Source of the DNA: Bacillota bacterium
Lineage (GTDB): Bacteria; Macinerneyibacteriota; Macinerneyibacteria; Macinerneyibacteriales; DSCS01
Assembly (NCBI GenBank): GCA_011048995.1
Contig: DSCS01000058.1
Coordinates: 27,652-91,651, forward strand
Direction: 5' to 3'
DNA: 64,000 nucleotides
Both the position numbers and the translations under genes were made by a program. Below are positions 10,998-19,384 of this stretch, piece by piece. The stretch's first letter is position 1. Every line of letters starts with the position of its first letter. Below the pieces are notes generated by a model. It worked only from the letters and a program-made list of their open reading frames with translations, ran no database searches and was not told where the DNA came from.

Positions 10998-11987
10998 TCA
11001 ATTACCATCCCAAAGAATAGCATCTTTGGGGCATTTATCGACGCAGATCCCGCAGGAAACACATTTCCCCGGATCGATTTCATGGATTTCTTTTACTGCT
11101 CCGCTGATTGCCTGAACCGGACAGCTTTTGGCACAGAGAGTGCATCCGATACATTTTTCGGAACTGATTACAGGCGGTGTTCTTTTGCCTTCAGCAAAAC
11201 GGGAGGCCAATCTGTCATGAATTACATGGGTGGGGCACACCTCGGCACATTTTCCGCAGGAGATACATAAACCATAGTCGATAACCGCCAATTGGTCATG
11301 GACTTTTATCGCATCCACCGGGCAAATCTTTTCACACTTTTTACATCCGATACAGCCCACTTTACATATTTTCATGACATCGGCGCCTTTGTCTTTTGAC
11401 GAGCAAAGGACATCCACCTGCTTTGAGGCCGGTTTCAGTTCAATAATATGCTTCGGACAGGCTTCGATGCAAGCCCCGCAGCCGACACACTTCTCTTCAT
11501 TAACGCGCACGCCCCCCTTTTCCGTCACATCGATGGCATCAAACGGACAAGCTTCAATACAGGAATAATAGCCCAGGCAGCCGTAGATACAATCACTGTC
11601 GCCGCCGTGAAGAAGCATAGCGGCATTACAGTCGGCGATCCCCTGATACTCAAACTTATTCTTCATTTCTGAAACAGGCCCGTGGCAATGGACAATGGCC
11701 ACTTTTTTTTCTGTTTTTCCGGCCTTTTTCCCTAAAATCCCGGCAATAGCCGACGCTGTATCCCCTCCTCCGGGAATACAGCCGTTAATATCGGCCTCGC
11801 CTTTGACAACGGCTTCAGCAAAAGCTGCGCATCCGGCATAACCGCAAGCCCCGCAATTTGCCTGGGGCAAGACGGCCTCTACTTTTTCAATCCGCGCATC
11901 TTTCTCCACGTAAAAAGCCTTTGAAGCCATCGCCAGGGCCAGACCCAACAGCAACCCCAAAAGACCGAGTACTAGTGCTGCAGTCAT
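10998..11987 (-). CDS. rnfB: Ion-translocating Rnf complex subunit B, extended polyferredoxin form
   Basis: RnfB accepts electrons from ferredoxin in the membrane-bound ferredoxin:NAD oxidoreductase. The 329-residue protein has an N-terminal membrane helix (about 1-22), then the 4Fe-4S domain CGACGYAGC...C near 44-69. Six further ferredoxin-like Cys motifs follow: CIYGCLGYYSCIEACP, CVGCGACIEACP, CIGCKKCEKICP, CISCGKCAEVCP, CIGCTLCAKSCP and CVSCGICVDKCP. This is longer than the E. coli RsxB type and suggests about seven clusters. Spacing to rnfA is 9 bases. Confidence 0.95.
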   Translation of the reverse strand: MTAALVLGLLGLLLGLALAMASKAFYVEKDARIEKVEAVLPQANCGACGYAGCAAFAEAVVKGEADINGCIPGGGDTASAIAGILGKKAGKTEKKVAIVHCHGPVSEMKNKFEYQGIADCNAAMLLHGGDSDCIYGCLGYYSCIEACPFDAIDVTEKGGVRVNEEKCVGCGACIEACPKHIIELKPASKQVDVLCSSKDKGADVMKICKVGCIGCKKCEKICPVDAIKVHDQLAVIDYGLCISCGKCAEVCPTHVIHDRLASRFAEGKRTPPVISSEKCIGCTLCAKSCPVQAISGAVKEIHEIDPGKCVSCGICVDKCPKDAILWDGN

Positions 11988-11996
11988 AAATGCTCC

Positions 11997-12584
11997 TTAT
12001 CCTATCTTCATTCCGGAAAAACCCATAAAAGCCAGCGACATCAAGGAAGCTGTAATAAATGTAATGGGAACCCCTTTAAATGCAGACGGCACATCAGCCA
12101 GATCCAGCTTCTCGCGTATTCCCGCCATCATGATCAAAGCCAATGTAAATCCAATCCCCGCGCTCAAACCATTGACTACCGCCCCGATAAAGGAATACTT
12201 TTCGGTAATATTCATAATTGTTACGCCTAAAATCGCGCAATTAGTCGTAATCAAGGGCAAAAATATTCCCAAGGCTTTGTAGAGGTCCGGAATGGACTTT
12301 TGGAGAAACATCTCAATAAACTGCACAAGAGAGGCGATCACGACAATAAAGACGATTGTCTGAAGATAATCGAGGCCATGTTTGTCCAGTACATACCTTT
12401 GAACAAGCCATGTCACAGCTGAAGCAATCGTCATAACAAAAATAACCGCTCCCCCCATTCCTAAAGCCGAATCCAATTTTTTGGAAACACCCATAAAGGG
12501 ACATATCCCCAAAAATTTCATCAAGACGAAATTGTTGATGAAGATAGCGGAAACCGCAATGATAAAAAGAGACCCGATATTCAT
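11997..12584 (-). CDS. rnfA: Rnf complex subunit A
   Basis: A 195-residue integral membrane protein with six predicted helices, paralogous to RnfE/NqrE. It begins with the conserved NNFVLMKFLGICPFMGVSKK segment containing the Cys thought to bind an intramembrane iron-sulfur centre with RnfE, and has TNCAILGV in the second half. AGGAG precedes the ATG, 9 bases after rnfE. Confidence 0.95.
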   Translation of the reverse strand: MNIGSLFIIAVSAIFINNFVLMKFLGICPFMGVSKKLDSALGMGGAVIFVMTIASAVTWLVQRYVLDKHGLDYLQTIVFIVVIASLVQFIEMFLQKSIPDLYKALGIFLPLITTNCAILGVTIMNITEKYSFIGAVVNGLSAGIGFTLALIMMAGIREKLDLADVPSAFKGVPITFITASLMSLAFMGFSGMKIG

Positions 12585-12593
12585 TCTCTTCTC

Positions 12594-13253
12594 CTAACTT
12601 CTTTTCTTCTGTTTCAGTTTGTTAATGAGAGCGATGATGATCCCCATAGTCAAAAAGGCTCCGGGAGGCAATATAAAGAGCCCCATGGGCTCATAACCGG
12701 GAACCAGGGTCACCCCGAATATTTTGTTCGCTCCCAGAATCTCTCTTAAACTTCCGATCAAAACCAAGGCCAGGGTGAACCCGAGGCCCATTCCTATGGC
12801 ATCTAAAACAGAATAATAGATATTATTTTTGGATGCAAAAGCTTCCGCGCGCCCCAGAATAATACAGTTGACCACGATGAGGGGTATAAAAAGGCCTAAA
12901 GACCGGTTTAAATCCGGGAAATAACCGGCCATGACAAATTGAATGATGGTGACAAAGGTGGCGATCACAACAATAAAAATCGGGATACGCACTTTGCCGG
13001 GAACCGCTTTTTTAATAAGTGATATGACGACATTGGATCCCAGAAGGACAAAAAGCGTCGCCATCCCCATGCCCAATCCGTTTTCAGCCGAAGAAGTCAC
13101 GGCCAACGTAGGACACAGACCCAGAAGCATGACCAAAGTCGGATTCTCTTTAAGCAACCCTTTACTGAACTCTTTCCCGGACCGTTTTGCAACAGGAACA
13201 GCCCAGTTTTTCAATTCTCCGCAAAGGGTTCTGAATGCCTTTTTCATTGACAT
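12594..13253 (-). CDS. rnfE: Rnf complex subunit E
   Basis: A 219-residue integral membrane subunit homologous to Rnf[22 protein letters not shown] and [14 protein letters not shown] are the matching half-repeats with the conserved Cys residues. A basic cytosolic N-terminus precedes the first helix. ATG 13253 follows the rnfG stop (TAG) by one base, with a purine-rich GGGGGAG binding site within the rnfG end. Confidence 0.94.
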   Translation of the reverse strand: MSMKKAFRTLCGELKNWAVPVAKRSGKEFSKGLLKENPTLVMLLGLCPTLAVTSSAENGLGMGMATLFVLLGSNVVISLIKKAVPGKVRIPIFIVVIATFVTIIQFVMAGYFPDLNRSLGLFIPLIVVNCIILGRAEAFASKNNIYYSVLDAIGMGLGFTLALVLIGSLREILGANKIFGVTLVPGYEPMGLFILPPGAFLTMGIIIALINKLKQKKRS

Positions 13254-13254
13254 C

Positions 13255-13884
13255 CTACTCCCCCCCTCTCATTTGCTTCTCTCGAGAAAGCAAGCGATAA
13301 CCTTTGTTAACAGCCTCTGTGACCGCTTTACTGGTAATGGTCGCCGCTGTAATGGCGGAAATACCGTTAACATCTTCCGGAACACGGCCTTTGACGACTT
13401 CGATCGTCCCGGCCTTGAGACTCTCAAATTGACGGGTAAACCAAACGACGGGCTCCCCCTCCTCTTCTCCGATTTCCTGGATACGGGCCCCAAGTCCGGG
13501 GGTTTCCTTCTGAGCGATGATCTTTAAACCGATCACCGTTCCGTCTTCCGCCAGACCCGCCATAGCCGTAATAGGAGCAGGATCATATCCGTAAGCATAG
13601 ATCTTGATGACAATTCCGACTTCTTCTCCTTGGGCGTTTTTCCCGATCCAATATCGGTTTTCAACTGTGTTGTCCAAAAGAGTCGTTTCTTCAAGGCTTT
13701 CATCAAGTTCAGCCGTTGAGAAATCAATGGCTTCCGGAAGGACATCCATCCGGGCCGAGGCTTCTTCATTTTTCTGTATCTCGTCTATTTTAGGTTTTGT
13801 TTTTTCATAAGCCGTACTTAGGACAAAACCGGCAATAAAGGTCACAGCCAATAAGGCAAAACCGAGTTTGATATAGTCTTTCAT
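13255..13884 (-). CDS. rnfG: Rnf complex subunit G (FMN-binding)
   Basis: A 209-residue protein with one N-terminal membrane anchor (about 5-25) and a periplasmic FMN-binding domain. The covalent FMN attachment motif is seen as [11 protein letters not shown], with the modified residue expected to be the second Thr. The GLGARI segment about 40 residues earlier is also typical. It overlaps rnfD by four bases (ATGA). Confidence 0.94.
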   Translation of the reverse strand: MKDYIKLGFALLAVTFIAGFVLSTAYEKTKPKIDEIQKNEEASARMDVLPEAIDFSTAELDESLEETTLLDNTVENRYWIGKNAQGEEVGIVIKIYAYGYDPAPITAMAGLAEDGTVIGLKIIAQKETPGLGARIQEIGEEEGEPVVWFTRQFESLKAGTIEVVKGRVPEDVNGISAITAATITSKAVTEAVNKGYRLLSREKQMRGGE

Positions 13885-14951
13885 GCTTTCACCTCACCAA
13901 ATGAGACGGGGACTGTGTACCGGTCGATCAGGGGAACAAAAATATTCATCAAAAGAATTGAATAGGATACCCCTTCCGGATATCCTCCCCACATGCGTAT
14001 GGTAAAGGTCAGAACGCCGCATCCCACAGCAAAAATCCATTTTCCTTTTCGAGTCAGTGGTGACGTTACCATATCTGTAGCCATGAAAAAGGCTCCCAAC
14101 ATAAGCCCTCCCGTAAAAAGATGAAAAAGAGGGTTTCCCGTAAAGATCCCGTCAATACCGCCGAAGGCCCAAGTCAGAAGTGCGACCGTTCCTAAATACC
14201 CGGCCGGCACGCGCCAATCGGCCAGCTTCATTATGAGGAGAAAAAGCCCTCCGGCCAAAAGGAAAAGGGCTGTCGTTTCTCCCAGACAACCGCCAATACG
14301 TCCGAAAAAAGAGTGAACGATGCTATCTGCAGAAAAAAGCTGCTCTACAGCTTCACGTGCCGGAACGTCCAATTCGGGATCGTTCAATGCCGCACGGGCT
14401 GTTTTTAAAGCATTAAGAGGAGTGGCAGAGGTTACAGAGTCTAAAAATTTAGTAACAGCCGGCCCTGAAAAACCCTGTGTAAGAGCCGGGTCCAGTGAGA
14501 GGAATCCTCCTGCGGGAGCTTTCCATCCCGATGTCATCGCGACAGGATAGGAGGCCATTAAAAAAGCTCTTCCGGCTAATGCCGGGTTAAAGATGTTATA
14601 TCCTAAACCGCCGAAAAGCTGTTTTGCGACAATAATGGCGAAAGCGCTACCCAAGGCGACTTTCCATAATGCAATAGACGGCGGAACATTAAAAGCGATA
14701 AGCAGTCCCGTTAAAAAGGCGCTTCCGTCATATACAGTGATCTTCTTCTTCATTAAAAGCTGCATCAGGGCTTCTGAGACCACAGCACCTGCAACCGCCG
14801 CGAGACTCACCCATACTGTTCTATAACCGAACAGAAAAAAAGTGTGGATATAGGCCGGTAAAAGAGCCACGACCACAAGCCACATCACTTTGGCAACAGA
14901 TAAGTTGTTTTTAATATGCGGCGATGTTTTTATCAGAAATTTTTCAGCCAT
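13881..14951 (-). CDS. rnfD: Rnf complex subunit D
   Basis: A 356-residue membrane subunit of the RnfD/NqrB family, with about nine hydrophobic segments. The FMN-Thr site is within SVTSATPLNAL near residue 180, and the C-terminal segment MWGGYPEGVSYSILLMNIFVPLIDRYT is a family signature. It forms the ion-translocating part with RnfG and RnfC. The start overlaps the rnfC stop by one base (TAATG). Confidence 0.95.
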   Translation of the reverse strand: MAEKFLIKTSPHIKNNLSVAKVMWLVVVALLPAYIHTFFLFGYRTVWVSLAAVAGAVVSEALMQLLMKKKITVYDGSAFLTGLLIAFNVPPSIALWKVALGSAFAIIVAKQLFGGLGYNIFNPALAGRAFLMASYPVAMTSGWKAPAGGFLSLDPALTQGFSGPAVTKFLDSVTSATPLNALKTARAALNDPELDVPAREAVEQLFSADSIVHSFFGRIGGCLGETTALFLLAGGLFLLIMKLADWRVPAGYLGTVALLTWAFGGIDGIFTGNPLFHLFTGGLMLGAFFMATDMVTSPLTRKGKWIFAVGCGVLTFTIRMWGGYPEGVSYSILLMNIFVPLIDRYTVPVSFGEVKA

Positions 14952-16288
14952 TACTTCTTCTCCTCTTTTTTTGCCCTTTCCCGGGCCGAAAGCTTTCTTA
15001 AAAACCCTTTCCCCAGGCGCACGTACTGGACAAGGGGGATCTTAGACGGACAGACATAAGCGCAGCTGCCGCATTCGATACAGGAATTAATATTCAGCGC
15101 AGCGGCTTCTTCATATCTTTTATTCTTGACCTGGCGAACCAGCTGTGTGGGAATAAGCTGCATGGGACAGATATCCACACAGGCCCCGCAGGAAATGCAG
15201 GGAGCTTCCCGGGTTCTGCCGACTTCTCTTTCTGTAAGTGCAAGGATTCCCGAAGTCCCTTTGATCACCGGCAGGCTTTGAGCCGTGTATTGGGCAAAGC
15301 CCATCATCGGCCCCCCTGAAATCAGAGAAACCGTCTCCTCCTTTAATCCTCCGACTTCCCGAATCAAGCGTTCGTAAGTATCTCCGATTCTTACGATAAA
15401 GTTGGATGGTTCATTGATCCCCTCTCCTGAAACAGTAACAGCACGCTCAATAAGAGGTTTTCCTAAATAAACCGCCTCATAAACAGCAAAAGCCGTCCCA
15501 ACATTCTGGACAATAATACCCACATCCAGCGGCAACCCCCCCGCGGGCACTTTTCTCTTTGTCAGGGCGTCAATAAGCTGCTTTTCAGCACCCTGTGGAT
15601 ATTTTGTTTTGACTGACACGACTTCAAGCTCGTGATAAGGACGGCAAACCTCACACATTTTCTTAAAAGCATGGGGCTTGTTGTTTTCAATACCGATGAT
15701 CCCTTTTTCGGCTCCGGTATTTTTCACCATCAGCAGAAGCCCTAAGGCGATACCCTCGCTTTGTTCCTGCATCAGCCGGTCATCACAGGTCAAATAAGGT
15801 TCGCATTCGGCTCCGTTCAAAATAATACAGTCGACTTTTTTAAATGAGGGAGGCGCAAGTTTGACATGGGTCGGGAAAGTGGCTCCCCCCAACCCCACAA
15901 GCCCCATATCAGCGACGACCTTCAAAAATGTCTCTTTATCACAGTCCCCGGCCGTATAGCGGGGATGCTCATAAAAAATGTCTTCTCCGCTTCTTTCAAT
16001 GACAAGAGCGGGACCTGTCCCGGAAACGGGATGTGGAAATGACCCTATCCCGACGACTTTGCCGGTAACAGAGGAATGAATCGACGCTGATATCATCCCC
16101 GATGCTTCGGCTACAGGCTGTCCCGTCAGGACTTCATCGCCGATTTGGACAATGGCTTTGGCCGGAGCACCGATATGCTGAGACAGCGGTATAATCACTT
16201 TGTCCGGCAAAGACAAACGCTTTAATGGTTTTCCCTCCGTTAACGCCTTCCCCTCGGGGGGGTGTATGCCTCCCTTAAAAGTCAACAC
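14951..16288 (-). CDS. rnfC: Rnf complex subunit C (NADH-binding)
   Basis: A 445-residue peripheral subunit with the flavin/NAD site. It opens with LTFKGGIHPPEGK, contains GLVGLGGATFPTHVKL (glycine-rich NADH/FMN site, near 130), and ends with two 4Fe-4S motifs, CISCGACVDICP and CIECGSCAYVCP. The ORF track starts at a TTG (16309), but that TTG lies ahead of AAGGAGG. The better start is the GTG at 16288, 6 bases after AAGGAGG; a TTG at 16285 is also possible. The greA stop is 17 bases upstream. Confidence 0.94.
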   Translation of the reverse strand: MLTFKGGIHPPEGKALTEGKPLKRLSLPDKVIIPLSQHIGAPAKAIVQIGDEVLTGQPVAEASGMISASIHSSVTGKVVGIGSFPHPVSGTGPALVIERSGEDIFYEHPRYTAGDCDKETFLKVVADMGLVGLGGATFPTHVKLAPPSFKKVDCIILNGAECEPYLTCDDRLMQEQSEGIALGLLLMVKNTGAEKGIIGIENNKPHAFKKMCEVCRPYHELEVVSVKTKYPQGAEKQLIDALTKRKVPAGGLPLDVGIIVQNVGTAFAVYEAVYLGKPLIERAVTVSGEGINEPSNFIVRIGDTYERLIREVGGLKEETVSLISGGPMMGFAQYTAQSLPVIKGTSGILALTEREVGRTREAPCISCGACVDICPMQLIPTQLVRQVKNKRYEEAAALNINSCIECGSCAYVCPSKIPLVQYVRLGKGFLRKLSARERAKKEEKK

Positions 16289-16305
16289 AGATAACCTCCT
16301 TGGTC

Positions 16306-16782
16306 TCAAATACCCTTTTCAATACCTGTAATTTTTACTTTCATGGAACCTTCCGGGGCCCTGACCAAAACTTTATCACCGATCGCTTTGCCGATAAGGA
16401 CACGCCCGATGGGCGATTCGTCTGAGATCTTGTTCTTTGAATAGTCAGCGTCATCTGAGCCGACGATGACATAGCTCATCTCCTCTTCTGTGGTCAAATC
16501 GATAAGGGTGACCCTTGCCCCGACGACGACGACATCATCTCTGAATTTGCTTTCATCATAGATACGGGCATATTGAAGTCTTTCCTGTAACTCGGAAATC
16601 CGTGTTTCAATAAGGCCCTGTTTGTCTTTGGCCGTTGCATATTCGGCATTTTCGCTTAGATCTCCTAAAGCGCGGGCTTCCTGTATTGCTTTTATAATCG
16701 CCGGACGTTCGACTTTTTTCAGCCTTTCTAATTCACGGGCCAACTCCTCGTACCTCTCTTTTGAGATATGGACTTCTTTCAT
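16306..16782 (-). CDS. greA: Transcription elongation factor GreA
   Basis: A 158-residue GreA, which rescues backtracked RNA polymerase by stimulating cleavage of the nascent RNA. The N-terminal coiled coil carries the acidic tip in LGDLSENAEYATAKD. The C-terminal FKBP-like domain has the SPIGRVLIGKAIGD signature. It is the first gene of the transcript that continues into rnfCDGEAB and glnA. AGGAGG lies 10 bases ahead of the ATG. Confidence 0.95.
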   Translation of the reverse strand: MKEVHISKERYEELARELERLKKVERPAIIKAIQEARALGDLSENAEYATAKDKQGLIETRISELQERLQYARIYDESKFRDDVVVVGARVTLIDLTTEEEMSYVIVGSDDADYSKNKISDESPIGRVLIGKAIGDKVLVRAPEGSMKVKITGIEKGI

Positions 16783-16843
16783 GCAGATACATCCTCCTGA
16801 ACGTTATTGTATTTGTCCCGAAACGGGGTTATTAACCTGCCAA

Positions 16844-16871
16844 ATTATAACCGCTTTAATTCATTCGTCAA
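16844..16871 (-). promoter_or_regulatory. Promoter of the greA-rnfCDGEAB-glnA operon
   Basis: Minus-strand TTGACG (16866-16871) and TATAAT (16844-16849) are 16 bp apart. The roughly 55-base leader contains a small CCCG/CGGG hairpin. The promoter begins just after the acyl-CoA ligase stop. Confidence 0.8.
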
Positions 16872-16877
16872 CAGAAG

Positions 16878-18539
16878 TCATTTGTCATACAGGAACCGTT
16901 TGATTTTCTTTGTCGGTGTCTTTTCAAAGGGCTCCGGCATAAGCTCAATACGGCGGATCTGTGAATAAACCGGCAATACGCTATTGACCTGGCGCCTGTT
17001 TTCTTCCATTTTTTCGTTGAAAAACATCTCCACATCCGTCCCGTTGAGTTCCAAAGCGTCCAGCTGATCATAATCAGGACATACAAGTGCCATAAGCGCA
17101 CCGTCACGCTCCACCACAAGAGATTCCAGAACAAAGGGAAGATTGTTGATCTTATTTTCGACTTCTTCCGGGTAGATATTCTGCCCTGACGGCCCGAGAA
17201 TCATGTTTTTACTGCGCCCCTTAATATAAAGATAGCCATCCTTGTCCATGAGAGCCAGGTCACCGGTATGCAACCATCCTTCAGAATCTATGGCTTCTTC
17301 TGTCGCCTTCTTATTCCGGTAATACCCGGACATCACATTGTCCCCTTTGACCAAAATCTCGCCGGGAACACTTTCAGGTTGAGAAGATTTTACTTTCACA
17401 GTGCAATAATCCATGGACTTTCCCACAGACCCGTGGGGATGTTTATTCCAGGGAGCGTAGGAGATAAGAGGCCCGCATTCGGTCATCCCGTAACCGACAC
17501 TGAGGGGAAATTTCAACTTTTTAAAAAAACGCTCGACTTCAGGATTAAGTGGTGCTCCGCCTACGATGACTTCCAAAAAAGCTCCTCCGAACGATTCAGA
17601 TATTGATTTTTTGATCTTTTTAAGGACCAATCCCCGCGTCCCCGGAAATGCATACAACGTTTTGGCAAGGCCCTTACTCAAAGCCGGCTGGATTCTTTTC
17701 CGGTATATCTTTTCCACGATCAAAGGCACCATATTGATCAAGCGGGGTTTGATTTCGTCAAACGCTTTGAGAAGAACTTTCGGTGTGGGCATGACAGAAA
17801 GAAAGGTGATATGACATCCCCTTGAAAGAGGAAAAAGCAGATCGATGGTGCAACCGTAGGCGTGGGCTAAAGGAAGAAAGGAAATGATCTTATTTCCGGG
17901 TTCTAACGGCATGTTTTCTCTCGAATACCTGACATTGACCATCAGGCTGCGGTAAGGGATCATCACCCCTTTTGAAATCCCTGATGTGCCGGAAGTGTAA
18001 ACGATAGCTGCGCAATCATCGGGGTCTATCTCCTGCCAGGGAAGGATAAAGTCGTTCGGGGTGAACTGCTCCGCCTTTGCCCTGAATGTCTCCCGAAAGC
18101 TGTTATAACCCTTTTCTCCCTCGCTCATTCTGTTCATCAACACATTGAAGTCTTCTAAAGAGAAAACGGCTTTAAGGTTTTTTGTGGAGCTTTCGTCGAT
18201 CTTGTCAAAAGAGGCTTCCGGGATAAAGAGCAGAATCGATTCCGAATGATTGATAATATGCTGAATATCCTCCGGATGAAAATCGGGAAGAATCGGGACA
18301 ATGACAGCCCCATAGGTCACTGCAGAAAGGTAAACATAAGCCCAATGAATTGAATTTCTCCCTAAAAGGGCGATTTTATCTCCTTTTTTGATCTTGTACT
18401 TCTTGAACAAAGCATGAAAAAGCATGATTTCACGGCCCAAATCGCTGTAACAGACACTTTCACCCTCATAATCGGAAAAGACTTTGAGATCCCAGTACGT
18501 CCTGATCCCCTCTTCATATTCACGTATTAAATTTTCCAT
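16878..18539 (-). CDS. AMP-dependent acyl-CoA synthetase/ligase, long-chain type
   Basis: A 553-residue member of the ANL superfamily that activates a carboxylic acid via acyl-AMP, usually to the CoA thioester. Core motifs appear in order: IVYTSGTSGISKGVM (P-loop, about 180), GYGMTECGP (A4), GWLHTGDLALMDKDGY (A7) and the hinge KGRSKNMI. The final Lys region reads TPTKKIKRF. Long-chain fatty acids are likely because of resemblance to FadD/FAA enzymes, but specificity is not certain. The track start is a TTG; ATG 18539 with AAGGGAG ahead is better. Confidence 0.87.
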   Translation of the reverse strand: MENLIREYEEGIRTYWDLKVFSDYEGESVCYSDLGREIMLFHALFKKYKIKKGDKIALLGRNSIHWAYVYLSAVTYGAVIVPILPDFHPEDIQHIINHSESILLFIPEASFDKIDESSTKNLKAVFSLEDFNVLMNRMSEGEKGYNSFRETFRAKAEQFTPNDFILPWQEIDPDDCAAIVYTSGTSGISKGVMIPYRSLMVNVRYSRENMPLEPGNKIISFLPLAHAYGCTIDLLFPLSRGCHITFLSVMPTPKVLLKAFDEIKPRLINMVPLIVEKIYRKRIQPALSKGLAKTLYAFPGTRGLVLKKIKKSISESFGGAFLEVIVGGAPLNPEVERFFKKLKFPLSVGYGMTECGPLISYAPWNKHPHGSVGKSMDYCTVKVKSSQPESVPGEILVKGDNVMSGYYRNKKATEEAIDSEGWLHTGDLALMDKDGYLYIKGRSKNMILGPSGQNIYPEEVENKINNLPFVLESLVVERDGALMALVCPDYDQLDALELNGTDVEMFFNEKMEENRRQVNSVLPVYSQIRRIELMPEPFEKTPTKKIKRFLYDK

Positions 18540-18562
18540 AGGCTCTCCCTTCCCTGTCAATC

Positions 18563-18590
18563 ATTTTACCGTAAAACCATATTATCTCAA
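18563..18590 (-). promoter_or_regulatory. Promoter of the acyl-CoA ligase gene
   Basis: Minus-strand TTGAGA (18585-18590) and TAAAAT (18563-18568) are 16 bp apart. A TAATAT at 18581-18586 is a weaker alternative -10. Confidence 0.5.
18564..18576. promoter_or_regulatory. Palindrome over the acyl-CoA ligase promoter (candidate operator)
   Basis: TTTTAC-C-GTAAAA is a perfect 6 bp inverted repeat overlapping the predicted -10 hexamer. A fatty-acid-responsive repressor would fit the gene, but this is inference. Confidence 0.4.
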
Positions 18591-18627
18591 TATATTTTTT
18601 ATCTGACACGACGTTTGAAATTTTCGG

Positions 18628-18656
18628 TTGACAAGGAGAAGGGCATCCAGTAATAT
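18628..18656 (+). promoter_or_regulatory. Promoter of the tRNA Pro-Arg-His-Lys cluster
   Basis: TTGACA at 18628-18633 and TAATAT at 18651-18656 are 17 bp apart. The first tRNA begins at 18672. Confidence 0.7.
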
Positions 18657-18671
18657 AGCCCTGCCTGACGG

Positions 18672-18745
18672 CGGGGTGTGGCGCAGCCCGGTAGCGCACC
18701 TGCCTTGGGAGCAGGTGGTCGGAGGTTCAAATCCTCTCACCCCGA
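18672..18745 (+). tRNA. tRNA-Pro(TGG)
   Basis: Cloverleaf with acceptor CGGGGTG/CACCCCG (C1-G72, usual for bacterial tRNA-Pro), CCTGC/GCAGG anticodon stem and loop CTTGGGA. Anticodon TGG. CCA is not encoded; discriminator A. Confidence 0.95.
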
Positions 18746-18763
18746 TGAATTCCCGGAGCATAT

Positions 18764-18837
18764 GCGTCCGTAGCTCAGCCGGATAGAGCACCAGACTTCT
18801 AATCTGGGGGTCACAGGTTCGAATCCTGTCGGACGTG
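18764..18837 (+). tRNA. tRNA-Arg(TCT)
   Basis: Cloverleaf with CCAGA/TCTGG anticodon stem and loop CTTCTAA; anticodon TCT reads AGA/AGG. The acceptor GCGTCCG/CGGACGT has a G1-U72 wobble, as in the tRNA-Arg(ACG) of this window. Discriminator G; no encoded CCA. Confidence 0.95.
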
Positions 18838-18865
18838 CTATTTTTCAGGCTTTTTTTTACCATAC

Positions 18866-18939
18866 GGTGGGTGTAGCTCAGTCGGTAGAGCAACGGATTG
18901 TGGCTCCGTTGGTCGTGGGTTCAAATCCCATCATCCACC
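18866..18939 (+). tRNA. tRNA-His(GTG)
   Basis: Anticodon loop TTGTGGC within the ACGGA/TCCGT stem. The encoded G-1 pairs with C73, the histidine identity element. Acceptor GTGGGTG/CATCCAC with one G-U pair. Confidence 0.95.
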
Positions 18940-18941
18940 CT

Positions 18942-19014
<73 letters not shown>

Positions 19015-19015
19015 T

Positions 19016-19045
19016 AAAAAAAGGCGCTTAAAGCGCCTTTTTTTA
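19016..19045. terminator. Bidirectional terminator between tRNA cluster and yajC
   Basis: A-tract, GGCGCT/AGCGCC stem with a 4-base TTAA loop, T-tract. The A and T runs allow it to act for the tRNA cluster on the plus strand and for yajC on the minus strand. Confidence 0.88.
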
Positions 19046-19384
19046 TTACTTCTGAAGCTCCTGGCCTGCGGCGGGGTCTGTCGCCAATCCGGCGATCATG
19101 CTTTTCAAATATTCGATTTTGACGCCGTCTGCGATTCTCAAGACGACCTTATCTTCTTCGATTTTGACAATGGTCCCGTATATACCTGCATTGGTCAAGA
19201 CTTTATCCCCGGGATTCAACTGGCCGAGCATCTCCTGATGCTTTTTTCTCTGTTTCTTCTGGGGCAGGATCAAGATCAGATAGAATACAAGAAAAAAGGC
19301 CAAAATGGGCAAGAGGCCCATCAGGGGGTTCGAATTTGCCGGAGCAGCCTGCGCCGCTAACATTCCTGTCATTAAAACATTCAT
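19046..19384 (-). CDS. yajC: Preprotein translocase accessory subunit YajC
   Basis: A 112-residue membrane protein of the Sec holotranslocon. One membrane segment (LLPILAFFLVFYLILIL, about 24-40) is followed by the family motif PQKKQRKKHQEMLGQLNPGDKV and a small SH3-like domain. AAGGAGG precedes the ATG, and the start overlaps the mobB stop by four bases. secD/secF are not in the window. Confidence 0.93.
   Translation of the reverse strand: MNVLMTGMLAAQAAPANSNPLMGLLPILAFFLVFYLILILPQKKQRKKHQEMLGQLNPGDKVLTNAGIYGTIVKIEEDKVVLRIADGVKIEYLKSMIAGLATDPAAGQELQK

Noticed and set aside
10985-11083. N-terminal extension of glnA in the ORF track
   Set aside because: Lies inside rnfB; a strong ribosome binding site sits just before ATG 10984.
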